This document shows, one piece after another, positions 51,533-59,933 of a DNA stretch of 64,000 nt. The notes under the pieces are model-generated. The model was not told the DNA's origin, did no database searches, and saw only the letters and a list, made by a program, of their open reading frames with translations. The DNA is taken from assembly GCF_037977235.1 (NCBI RefSeq), contig NZ_CP150276.1, positions 5,766,001 to 5,830,000 of the forward strand, in the 5' to 3' direction. Position 1 is the stretch's first letter; every line of letters starts with the position of its first letter. The DNA comes from Paenibacillus sp. FSL K6-0276. GTDB taxonomy: Bacteria > Bacillota > Bacilli > Paenibacillales > Paenibacillaceae. Both the position numbers and the translations under genes were made by a program.

Positions 51533-52156
51533 ATGTCAGCGCAATCCCCTAACACCCAATCTGTCAAAATCGTCACCGCAGACCCTAGCGCCATCGGGCT
51601 ATTCGGACTGGCTATTGTCACATTGGTTGCTTCTTCACAGAAGCTTGAATTTACAACAGGACTTAGCTACGTCATTCCTTGGGCTATCTTCCTGGGAGCA
51701 TTCGCTCAACTATTCGCCGCAATTCAAGATGCTAAGCACAATAACACCTTTGGTATGACTGCCTTTGGCGCCTACGCGTTCTTTTGGTTCGGCATGGCTA
51801 GCAGCTGGCTGATCAAGCTCGGCGTATTCGGCCCAACGCTTGCGGAGGCTGTAGATCCTAAGCAGCTCGGATTTGTATTTCTGGGTTACTTGATCTTCAC
51901 AATCTTTATGACCATTGGTGCGGTTGAAGCTAATAGAGTTTTGCTTATCATTTTTGTATTGATAGATTTCCTCTTTCTTGGACTAACTTTTGATTCCTTC
52001 GGTATCGTTCCTGAGTTCTTCCATAAGCTTGCTGCCTGTGCCGAACTTGGAATTGGTATAGTGTCCCTATACGGATGCGGAGCGTCAGTGTTAAATGCTC
52101 ATTTCGGACGCACTTTCTTGCCGATGGGAGCTCCCCTGGGTATCTTCAAGAAATAG
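51533..52156 (+). CDS. satP: Acetate/succinate transporter, SatP/YaaH (GPR1-FUN34) family
   Basis: A 207-residue, six-helix membrane protein. The family opening ADPSAIGLFGLAIVTL corresponds to the NPAPLGL-type motif, and YGCGASVLNAHFGRTFLPMG to the end. It probably exchanges acetate or succinate with protons. ATG 51533 follows GGAGG ten bases upstream. The next gene follows 54 bases later, so both may be co-transcribed. Confidence 0.85.
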   Translation: MSAQSPNTQSVKIVTADPSAIGLFGLAIVTLVASSQKLEFTTGLSYVIPWAIFLGAFAQLFAAIQDAKHNNTFGMTAFGAYAFFWFGMASSWLIKLGVFGPTLAEAVDPKQLGFVFLGYLIFTIFMTIGAVEANRVLLIIFVLIDFLFLGLTFDSFGIVPEFFHKLAACAELGIGIVSLYGCGASVLNAHFGRTFLPMGAPLGIFKK

Positions 52157-52210
52157 TAATTCACCTTTTTTGAATCCTAACTTTTGCAAGCCGAAAGGAT
52201 GCCTGAGACC

Positions 52211-52528
52211 ATGCATGTCCTATCCTCTTCTGAATTAGCCGTAACTGCTATATTTGCGCTCATTCTCGCAGTTATTGCCTATTTGATCATTCGGAATATC
52301 CCAAAGATGATTGGAGATATTACGGCTTTTCGCAAAAGAACACTGGTCTGGACCCAGGTTTCGCTTGTACTAACGGTACTTCAGCTGAACTTCAAAGCAG
52401 GCGACTGGCGATTTTCTATCGTCCTTGGACTCATCGTACTATTTACCGGAAGCATTTGGCTTTCCGCCCGTTACTATGATATCCATAGCACCGTAGATCC
52501 GGAATCTAAAGATTCAGAAGTACATTAG
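52211..52528 (+). CDS. Small membrane protein of unknown function
   Basis: An ORF of about 105 residues with three hydrophobic helices (about 8-26, 44-60 and 68-88) and a charged tail. I do not recognise the family. It follows satP closely and ends before a terminator. The start could also be ATG 52199; the ATG at 52211 is 12 bases from GAAAGG. A role with the acetate carrier is possible only by position. Confidence 0.6.
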   Translation: MHVLSSSELAVTAIFALILAVIAYLIIRNIPKMIGDITAFRKRTLVWTQVSLVLTVLQLNFKAGDWRFSIVLGLIVLFTGSIWLSARYYDIHSTVDPESKDSEVH

Positions 52529-52557
52529 TAGAAGCTAGGCAACAGAATAAAGGTGAT

Positions 52558-52584
52558 TAAGCTCCCGTAAGGGGGCTTTTTTTA
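52558..52584 (+). terminator. Terminator of the satP-type operon
   Basis: AAGCTCCC pairs with GGGGGCTT over a GTAA loop and runs into a T-rich tail. Confidence 0.75.
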
Positions 52585-52645
52585 TTCAGAAGGTCCTTTC
52601 GCATACTTCTCCCCTCCATAACCATACTAATGACATTGCAAGCTA

Positions 52646-52737
52646 AAACGCCTTCGACGTCCTCTTAAGGACGGTAAGCGTTTATGCGAGAATTATAAGG
52701 ATAAAGTATATCGTGAAACTTATACTTTCTTATAATT
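52646..52737 (+). repeat. 92-bp structured repeat, copy C
   Basis: Same structure as copy B. In hairpin 2 the outer arm is AATTATAAG facing CTTATAATT, where copy B has AAATATAGG facing CTTATATTT, so paired positions changed together. In hairpin 1, CGTCCT/AGGACG restores a pair mismatched in copy B. It ends 22 bases before the DsrE-like gene and could lie in its 5' leader. Confidence 0.75.
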
Positions 52738-52758
52738 CAAAATAAGTACAGGAGGGCT

Positions 52759-53241
52759 ATGCAGGTGAGTAAAAAAATCAATCTACTGATGTTCAGCGGA
52801 GAATACGACAAAGCCATGGCGGGACTAATTCTAGCGAATGCCGCGAGAGATATTGATGTCGAGGTTACGATGTTTTTCTCTTTTTGGGGCCTGTTCCTAG
52901 TGCGTGATCCGGAGAAAATGACACTCGAGGATAAAAGTATTTATGAGAAGCTGATGGATGTCATTACGCCAAAGGGTCCTGGGCAGCTACCACTCTCCCA
53001 TCTGAACTTCAGCGGGCTGGGTCGAATGATGCTAGAGGAAATGATGGAGGAGCAAGGAGCGCCGAAACTGATTCATTTTTTAAAAGGGGCTCGTAAAAAA
53101 AACATCAAGTTCTATGCCTGCAAGCTCTCTGTAGAGATCATGGGCTTTAAAACAGAGGAGCTGCTGCCAGAGGTCGAGATTATCGATGCTGCGGCGTATT
53201 TAAGAGATGCGCTAGAAAGCGATGTCCAATTATTTATTTAA
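52759..53241 (+). CDS. DsrE/DsrF-like sulfur-carrier family protein
   Basis: A 160-residue protein with the DsrE2-like fold: INLLMFSGEYDKAMAGLILANAA at the N-terminus and KFYACKLSVEIMGF near residue 120, where the Cys is the candidate persulfide site. The start is ATG 52759 or GTG 52765 after AGGAGG. It sits directly upstream of a cysteine-desulfurase-like gene, suggesting transfer of sulfane sulfur between them (inference). Confidence 0.8.
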   Translation: MQVSKKINLLMFSGEYDKAMAGLILANAARDIDVEVTMFFSFWGLFLVRDPEKMTLEDKSIYEKLMDVITPKGPGQLPLSHLNFSGLGRMMLEEMMEEQGAPKLIHFLKGARKKNIKFYACKLSVEIMGFKTEELLPEVEIIDAAAYLRDALESDVQLFI

Positions 53242-53365
53242 ATGATTCGACTAGGCTTTAACCCAATCCTCCATGCAGGCATATACTGATGCCATAGAAA
53301 CTACTGGCACGCCGAAAACACACTATAATCTTAGAACCGACGGCGTACGGGCTGGAGGGAAATCC

Positions 53366-54877
53366 ATGCTAAACATCATCCACGCCTCTTCTGCAGAGAC
53401 GCCCGCTTCACTACAAGAACATTTCGAGACTTTTCGTGAGCACACCATCGGCATTCGGCATCATATCACCACGCCATATGGCAGACAGCCACTGCTGTAT
53501 GCTGATTGGACCGCAAGCGGACGCTTATATGAACCGATCGAACGGAAGCTGCAGGAAGCCTTCGGCCCATATGTCAGCAATCCACATACAGACTCCAACA
53601 CAACCGGATTAACCATGACACTGGCTTATTATGAAGCACGACAAATCATTAAAAAGCATGTAAATGCTGGCCCTCAGGACGTCCTACTCTTCTGCGGAAA
53701 TGGAACAACGGGAGCCGTGAACAAGCTGCAGCGCATCATGGGGTTAAGGCTCCCTGAATGGCTCCAGGAATATAGTGCCCATTCGATGGAGGAGCGTCCT
53801 GTGATCTTCACCAGCCATATGGAGCATCATTCCAATATTCTTCCCTGGCAGGAGGGAGTTGGTGACGTTGTGACTGTTCCTCCCGGAGAGGACGGGAATA
53901 TAGATCTCCAGCAGCTTGAAGCCCAGTTAAAATTGTATCAGCATCGCCGCTGGAAAATCGGTTCATTTACGGCTTGCTCCAATGTGACCGGAATTCAGAC
54001 CCCCTACCAGAAGCTTGCCGCGATTATGCACCGTCACGGTGGCCTATGTTTTGTAGATTTTGCCGCCAGTGCTCCCTATGAGCCTATCGATATGCATCCT
54101 GTCTCGCCGCTGGAGAAGCTGGATGCGATCTTTTTCTCTCCGCATAAATTTCTGGGTGGACCGGGCACAAACGGTGTTCTAATTTTTGATGAAGCATTAA
54201 GTAATGGACGTATTCCTGACGAACCGGGTGGAGGTACAGTGGCTTGGGTCAATCCTTGGGGAGGACGCCGTTACACCAATGAAATAGAGATGCGGGAAGA
54301 CGGGGGAACGCCGGGGTTTCTGCAAGCTTTTCGGACGGCACTATGTGTGAAGCTGAAGGACCAAATGAATGGAAGCGGTCATTATATGGCGATTAGAGAG
54401 TTCGAACTGTGCCAAGAATTAATGAGCGGGCTCCGTAGCATACCCGAATGTTCGCTGCTGGCTGGACATCATACAGAACGTCATGGCATTGTCTCTTTTA
54501 CACTGCGCGATATTCATTATAACCTAGCTGTCCAACTGCTGAATGATCGCTTCGGTATACAAGCCCGGGGCGGTTGCTCTTGTGCGGGGCCATATGGGCA
54601 TTACCTGCTTGGAGTAGGGTGGACGCAATCTGCTCAGATCGCTGAGGCTATTACTGTAGGCGACCAGTCGCTTAGACCAGGTTGGATCCGCATCTCTCTA
54701 CATCCCATTATGACTAATCAGGAAGTAGAGAGAATTGTATCCGCTGTACGAAATATCGTGATCCATATCCAGTGGTGGAAACAGGACTATCTTTATGATG
54801 CCTCCACGAACAGTTGGACCCATATCTACGCTGAGGATCCAGCCGAGGCGAAGATCAAAGAACTTTTTTCTGTGTAG
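53366..54877 (+). CDS. Class V aminotransferase / cysteine-desulfurase-like enzyme
   Basis: A 503-residue PLP enzyme, larger than SufS (about 410). FFSPHKFLGGPGTNG supplies the PLP lysine, HMEHHSNILPWQE and FVDFAASAPYEPID are typical PLP-pocket segments, and RGGCSCAGPYGHYLLG holds a cysteine in the position of the desulfurase active loop. About 35 residues of unusual C-terminal extension (WKQDYLYDASTNSWTHIY) are present. ATG 53366 follows GGAGGGAAATCC. It probably mobilises sulfur from cysteine or a related thiol, with the DsrE-like neighbour as acceptor. Confidence 0.85.
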   Translation: MLNIIHASSAETPASLQEHFETFREHTIGIRHHITTPYGRQPLLYADWTASGRLYEPIERKLQEAFGPYVSNPHTDSNTTGLTMTLAYYEARQIIKKHVNAGPQDVLLFCGNGTTGAVNKLQRIMGLRLPEWLQEYSAHSMEERPVIFTSHMEHHSNILPWQEGVGDVVTVPPGEDGNIDLQQLEAQLKLYQHRRWKIGSFTACSNVTGIQTPYQKLAAIMHRHGGLCFVDFAASAPYEPIDMHPVSPLEKLDAIFFSPHKFLGGPGTNGVLIFDEALSNGRIPDEPGGGTVAWVNPWGGRRYTNEIEMREDGGTPGFLQAFRTALCVKLKDQMNGSGHYMAIREFELCQELMSGLRSIPECSLLAGHHTERHGIVSFTLRDIHYNLAVQLLNDRFGIQARGGCSCAGPYGHYLLGVGWTQSAQIAEAITVGDQSLRPGWIRISLHPIMTNQEVERIVSAVRNIVIHIQWWKQDYLYDASTNSWTHIYAEDPAEAKIKELFSV

Positions 54878-54885
54878 CTTCCAAC

Positions 54886-55800
54886 TTATTGCGTGGTATC
54901 CTTCACCATGTCCAGATCGGCAGCACTGGCATTGGAGATAACTTGTTCTACATTCTTACAGCCCGGAATTACACTGGTTACTGCGGAATGCTGAAGGCAC
55001 CACGCCAGAGCCCACTGCGCCATATTCAGACCTGATGGCACTTCATTCGCTGCAATTTCAGCTACAACCCGTAGTTGTTTCTGTCTTACTTCCTCATTAT
55101 GGTTCGCTCGGACATCACCCTGTCCAAAAACCGCATTCGGCTTATACTTGCCGCTCAAATAACCACTCGCCAACGGAACGCGAGCCAATACGCCTAATTG
55201 ATTCTCGATGCATAGCGGAAAGATCTCTTCCTCAGGTTTACGATCCAGCCGATTATATACCACTTGTATGGCCTCTGCCTGCACATCTGCTGCTGCAGAG
55301 GTCTGAAGCACACCCGAGCCTGATGCACTGATCGAGACGCCTAAATGACGAATTTTACCCGCCTGCTTCTGTCTATCGAGCATACTCCACAGCTTGTCGT
55401 TATCGAATTGCTCATCGGTCCCAGAGTGGAATTGATAAAGGTCGATATACTCTGTCTGGAGCGCACGCAGTGAATCATCTAGCTGCTTCAGCACATCCTC
55501 AGCACGCCATAGTTGTTCCCTCTGTAGATGTCCCTGAAAATGATGTCCGAATTTCGTAGCCACAATCCAGTCCTCACGTTTCCGGCGAGCCAGATAACCC
55601 CCGATGAACTTCTCCGACAAGTGATCTCCGTAACATTCTGCCGTATCAATCAGATTAATACCCAGCTCCCCAGCCTTATCCAGCATGGCATCGACTTCAG
55701 CTTGAGTGAAATCCTTACCCCACTCTCCACCGAACTGCCAAGTACCCAAGCCGATCACCGATACATTCATACTTGTACTGCCAAGCTTACGATATTTCAT
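54886..55800 (-). CDS. Aldo/keto reductase
   Basis: A 304-residue TIM-barrel NADPH-dependent oxidoreductase. The AKR residues are in LIDTAECYGDHLSEKFIGGY (Asp, Tyr), VATKFGHHFQGH (Lys) and the substrate His near IDLYQFHSGTDE. ATG 55800 follows AAGGAGG. The cofactor end QWALAWCLQHSAVTSVIPGC is typical of the YdhF/YghZ-like branch. The substrate is unknown. Confidence 0.9.
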   Translation of the reverse strand: MKYRKLGSTSMNVSVIGLGTWQFGGEWGKDFTQAEVDAMLDKAGELGINLIDTAECYGDHLSEKFIGGYLARRKREDWIVATKFGHHFQGHLQREQLWRAEDVLKQLDDSLRALQTEYIDLYQFHSGTDEQFDNDKLWSMLDRQKQAGKIRHLGVSISASGSGVLQTSAAADVQAEAIQVVYNRLDRKPEEEIFPLCIENQLGVLARVPLASGYLSGKYKPNAVFGQGDVRANHNEEVRQKQLRVVAEIAANEVPSGLNMAQWALAWCLQHSAVTSVIPGCKNVEQVISNASAADLDMVKDTTQ

Positions 55801-55849
55801 CAACATTTCCTCCTTCGTTCTATCAAAATAGTTCATTCACAGTAATAAA

Positions 55850-56467
55850 CTAAGCAGCCTTATTTCCATTCTGGACCGTTCTTGCGAACCGCGCCTCGAT
55901 GGCTTTAACTCCCCATAGTGACAGTCCAATAAACACCAAGACATAGATGATCTCCCACGGCTGGCGGATGAATCGTTCAAGATCATTTCCAATATATGAA
56001 ACTGCGAATACCATGATCGCTTTGCCCACAGTAAGCGCAAGGAGGTATGAACGAAACCTCATGCCAGCAAGACCAGCAGCCATATTAATTACAACGAAGG
56101 GTCCCACGGGAAATATACTAAGCAGAAATACATAGCTGAACCCACTTTGCCGCACCCATGTCATACTTTTGGCTACCTTTGGTCGTTCTGCCCATTTTCG
56201 TAGATAACGATGTGAGGCTACTTTTTGAATAATCAAAAATGTTGTCACACAGCCCGCAACCAAACCGATCCAAGAATACAAAAAACCTAACCATAAACCA
56301 TATACAGCCCCGTTTAATCCTACGATCGCAATAGTTGGTAGTGGTGGTATAAATGATTTCATAAACGTTAACGCAATGCCCGGAAAGGGCCCAAACGAAC
56401 GATATTGTTCAAGTAGATGCCGCAGATTATCCTCTGTCAGCCAAGACATAATATCAAGAAAGTACAT
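55850..56467 (-). CDS. TVP38/TMEM64 (DedA-superfamily) membrane protein
   Basis: A 205-residue inner-membrane protein with five to six helices. FGPFPGIALTFMKSFIPPLPT and the AVYGLWLGFLYSWIGLVAGC helix plus FPVGPFVVINMAAGLAGMRF are family segments. These proteins are proposed lipid scramblases or flippases. The ATG at 56467 is preceded by a weak site. Confidence 0.85.
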   Translation of the reverse strand: MYFLDIMSWLTEDNLRHLLEQYRSFGPFPGIALTFMKSFIPPLPTIAIVGLNGAVYGLWLGFLYSWIGLVAGCVTTFLIIQKVASHRYLRKWAERPKVAKSMTWVRQSGFSYVFLLSIFPVGPFVVINMAAGLAGMRFRSYLLALTVGKAIMVFAVSYIGNDLERFIRQPWEIIYVLVFIGLSLWGVKAIEARFARTVQNGNKAA

Positions 56468-56638
56468 AACCAGCTGATCTCCTCATCCGATTGGAATTCT
56501 TAACACTTGGTCTCAATTATACACGAAGTTGCGATCATTCCTACAGCTCTTCCAATATAAAGAAAGCAAGCTAGAACTACATGAATGACACTGGTCAAAC
56601 CCTCAGTCTTCCGCCACACTGAAACGCACCGGCTATGA

Positions 56639-56806
56639 TTGGATGTTAGGGATCACAACCATAGAGCTCGTCATGTCTACGAAAACTGTGGCTTTACACT
56701 GGAAGGCACTCTACGTGATTGCATAAAAGTAGGGGAGCGCTTTGAATCTCTGCATATCATGTCCTTATTGAGGCATGAATATATGGAGGGCGAGCAGCAG
56801 CTGTAA
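56639..56806 (+). pseudogene. C-terminal relic of a GNAT acetyltransferase
   Basis: The plus strand reads LDVRDHNHRARHVYENCGFT then LEGTLRDCIKVGERFESLHI and MSLLRHEYMEGEQQL before a stop. This is the C-terminal acetyl-CoA-binding half of a RimJ/RimL-type N-acetyltransferase. The N-terminal half is missing; an in-frame TGA precedes the segment. Confidence 0.75.
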
Positions 56807-56850
56807 TTCAGATACACCGATAATTCAAATTAGGATTAAAAAATAATTAC

Positions 56851-57038
56851 ATATAGGGAAATTATCCCTATAGTTCTGTCGTTCGAGTGATAAAAACCGC
56901 AATATAGGGAATTTCTCCCAATAATTGAGCGGATTTGGTCAACATCGGCGATATCTCGGTGATTTATAGGGTAGTTTTCCCTATAATGTCTATTCCGAGG
57001 CCGTAAGCGGCTAATTATACGGAGATTTTCCCTATAAT
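56851..57038. repeat. Four-unit array of TATAGGGA palindromes
   Basis: Four 23-25 bp imperfect palindromes lie in this gap: ATATAGGGAAATTATCCCTA (from 56851), AATATAGGGAATTTCTCCCA (from 56901), TTATAGGGTAGTTTTCCCTA (from 56964) and TTATACGGAGATTTTCCCTA (from 57015). Their centres are 50, 64 and 51 bp apart, with unrelated 26-39 bp between them. Units vary, so this is not a CRISPR array. The gap 57039-57252 holds nothing recognisable. Confidence 0.65.
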
Positions 57039-57252
57039 CACCCTCACTCCGCGCAATTACGAATAAATCACCTTTATCATTTTCACAGCACCATCATATT
57101 CACTGCGAATTCTTTTCACTGCGCTCTCTTCTCACAATGCATCCATCTCATTCCACGATGAAAAGCCGAGCATCAAGCCCCCGATCCAGAAGCTTACTAC
57201 TCAGCTTTCAATACCCTCACCTTAAACCTCTCCACTGTAACAACTGGCCTGC

Positions 57253-57407
57253 TCACCTGCCGCCATCACCAAGCACCTTATCGTTTAACTCTGAGACCAT
57301 AAGGTGGAAGCTGTAATCAATCACCGCTTTGTCCTGCGACTTATGATGCCATGTATCTACAGCCTGCTGCGGTAACGATAATTCCATTTTTTAATAATCT
57401 TCTTCAT
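57253..57407 (-). pseudogene. hydA: Relic of dihydropyrimidinase (hydA)
   Basis: Two base pairs after the preA stop, ATG 57407 opens MKKIIKNGIIVTAA, the N-terminus of a dihydropyrimidinase. The frame then shifts and AVDTWHHKSQDKAVIDYSFH then LMVSELNDKVL, an internal piece of the same enzyme, follows. Roughly 80-100 codons between the two and the whole C-terminal two thirds are missing. Confidence 0.7.
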
Positions 57408-57409
57408 CC

Positions 57410-57898
57410 TTACACCACCTCCGCTTCCGAATAGGAGCCGTTCAAACTACTGATCACCTTCTGACGCTCATTCCAGGTCAGAGGGGCTGCCCCAGTGTCC
57501 ACTGGAACCATATCGATCGCGCCGTCTGCTGGACAGACAATAGAACAAAGATTACAGCCTACACAATCTTCCTCGCGGACCTGTAGAATAGCTTTCCCAT
57601 CTGCATTAGTTAACATATCAATACATTGATGTGAAGCATCTTCACAAGCAATATGGCATTTATTACAGTTGATACAGTTCTCCTCATTAATGCGGGCAAC
57701 GACCTTATAGATAAGATCCAGATCACCCCAGTTGGAGTATCTAGATACCGATTTTCCGATTAGCTCTGTTACGGAAGCCAACCCTTTGTCATCTAAATAG
57801 TTATTCAGCCCATCGATCATTTCCTCCACAATCCGGAAGCCATGATGCATAACCGCTGTACATACCTGAATACCCGTAGCACCCATTAGCATGAACTC
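57410..57898 (-). pseudogene. preA: C-terminal fragment of dihydropyrimidine dehydrogenase subunit PreA
   Basis: About 163 residues that match the end of NAD-dependent dihydropyrimidine dehydrogenase subunit PreA: MLMGATGIQVCTAVMHHGF, then a C-terminal 2x[4Fe-4S] ferredoxin region with CINCNKCHIAC and CVGCNLCSIVC. The N-terminal flavin/barrel domain is absent and the fragment starts within a junction to an ABC ATPase piece. The remaining part is open, so an independently translated ferredoxin-like protein cannot be excluded, although it has no ribosome site of its own. Confidence 0.8.
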
Positions 57899-58124
57899 AA
57901 CAACATTTTCCAGCTACTACAATGTTCCCACCTGTTGGTGCTATGAAATCGGCCATTAGTCTCAAAAGCGTTGTTTTGCCACATCCGGAAGGTCCGAGTA
58001 GTGAGACGAACTCCCCCTTTGCAATATCAAGACTCACCTGATGCAGCGCAAGCAATTCCGCAGCTTCTGTCTGATAGCGCATTTCAACATTTTCCAGCTG
58101 AATCTCAGGAATATTTGTCGCGAG
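57897..58124 (-). pseudogene. N-terminal fragment of an ABC transporter ATPase (SsuB/TauB-like)
   Basis: The open frame reads LATNIPEIQLENVEMRYQTE and continues to LLGPSGCGKTTLLRLMADFI (intact Walker A), then stops at VVAGKCC. The rest of the ATPase, including the signature and Walker B, is missing, replaced by the preA fragment. No ATG start remains. It resembles nitrate/taurine/pyrimidine-type importer ATPases. A 15-bp direct repeat (AGCTGGAAAATGTTG on the minus strand) occurs at its start (58085-58099) and at the junction (57901-57915). Confidence 0.75.
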
Positions 58125-58195
58125 TAATTTTTATATATTTGTAGATATGTGGTAATATTTATCCATATCTTTCCTTAGTAGGAGACAATAGACCC

Positions 58196-59793
58196 ATGGG
58201 ATCTGTAATTTCGAATTATATTGTTATTGTGGCTATATCAGGTGTCCTGAGCGTCTTACTAGCCCTTTTCGCCTATTATAAAAAAACGGATTTTTTAGGA
58301 ATCAGAGCCTTTGTTATAAGCTTTGCACTTCCGCGATTTATACCTTCGGCTTCGCACTAGAACTGTCGGGAAAAACACTGGAGGAAATGAGCTTTTGGAT
58401 TAAGGTAGAGTATCTGGGAATGCCCTTTATTGCGCCGGCAAGCCTAATGATGGTGATACATTTCGTAGGGCTGGAGAGTCTAATTAAAAAAGGCATGCGA
58501 ACAGCGCTATACATGATACCGTTCATTACAACACTGATGGTATGGACCAATGATTATCACCACCTCTTCTATAAATCCATTTATTTGCGGGGTAATACCC
58601 CCTCCCCACTCGTTGATGTAGTGATGGGACCTTGGTATATCGTTCACGGCAGCTTTACCTTCGGCTGTCTGCTGGCAGCCATCTGCCTCATTTTGTGGCA
58701 ATGGAACCGGATGAAACGGGTATACCGCAGATAAATCGTTACGATTCTAATTGGACTAAGCCTTCCAACGTTAGGCTCTTTTTTATATTTGATGGGCCTG
58801 ACACCCTACGGCATGGATCCCGTTCCGATCATCATGAGTATCACTTCCACCCTATATATCTGGGCCATCCTTTCGAGAGGCATGTTAACAGCTGCGCCTA
58901 TCGCTCGTGAGAATTTGTTCGAAAGCATGCGAGACGGGGTGCTTGTCACCGATCGCTCGGATATGCTAGTCGATTACAATCGCTCAGCCGCGGATATGAT
59001 AGAAGGGCTTAACTCCTCGTCGATTGGCAAACCGCTAGCGCAACTGTTTCTTAATGCAGGCAAAGATGCCTTGTCCTATGTTATGGATGCACAGCCGCTA
59101 CTGCGCGAAGAAAGGGAAGTTGCTTGGAACAAAGGAGACGAGATTTGTTACTATCAAATTCGATCCTCTCCGGTACAGAAACAAGGGGGACACTTAGCAG
59201 GGCAGATGATCATGCTGATTGACGTGACTGAACGAATACTACTTCAAGACAAGCTACGTCAATTGGCTACGATGGACAGCCTGACGGGGATTTATAACCG
59301 TACATATTTTTTGGAGTTGAGTAGAGCGCTTCTTTCTCAAGCCGCGAGCAATCGGAGTTCATTATCGATTATTTTGCTGGATGTGGACTTCTTCAAGAAC
59401 ATTAATGATCGATCGATACGGACATCAATATGGAGATCAAGCCCTTCAGCACATTGTCGAGGTATGTAACAGACATATGCGGGAGGGCGACATCTTCGGC
59501 CGTTATGGTGGTGAGGAATTTGTGATCTGTCTGCCGGGTACATCCCTGAAGCAAGCCGCACGGCTCTGCGATACCATCCGCGCGGATATTGAACAGAGTA
59601 CATTGTATACCATCATCGGGCCTATTAACGTGACTGCCAGCTTCGGTGTCGTAGAAACCCTAAGCGCCCGGAAGCTACACTAGAAGAGCTGCTGTCAGAA
59701 GCCGACCATGCCCTGTATAGTGCCAAACGAAACGGACGTAACGCCGTCCATCTCTCCCAGAGATCGAACATTTCCCTTTTTACACCCGTGTAA
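58196..59793 (+). pseudogene. Diguanylate cyclase (7TM + PAS + GGDEF) broken by four lesions
   Basis: Joined frames spell a histidine-kinase-type 7TM region, a PAS domain (FESMRDGVLVTDRSDMLVDY) and a GGDEF domain with an intact RYGGEEF site. The lesions are: a one-base loss near 58331 (FAL then SAIYTFGFALELSG in another frame); TAA at 58733 after KRVYRR; a CGAT tandem duplication near 59412 (GATCGATCGATACGG), restoring KNINDRYGHQYGD only after frameshift; and a frameshift near 59665 before RPEATLEELLSEADHALYS. The ATG 58196 follows AGGAGACAATAG. Fragments 58387-58734 and 58789-59469 are the longest remaining open pieces. Confidence 0.9.
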
Positions 59794-59933
59794 TGGTATC
59801 CCTATCCCCTGTTAGAGCTTTCAACAGACGGCCTTATTTTCATTGTAGGTTTTTAAGTTTAATAAGAGTTATCTGAAGAGTGGTATCAGTATATAGATTA
59901 AAATTCGCTTTATGGGATATGGAGGCAAATGAA

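Noticed and set aside
56851..57038. CRISPR-like array
   Set aside because: Units are degenerate palindromes with variable spacing and no cas genes nearby, so it is not a CRISPR array.
57410..57892. An independent ferredoxin gene
   Set aside because: The sequence matches the end of PreA, has no ribosome site and begins at a deletion junction; treated as a fragment.
58789..59469. A stand-alone PAS protein
   Set aside because: Upstream and downstream frames continue the same diguanylate cyclase; it is part of a pseudogene.
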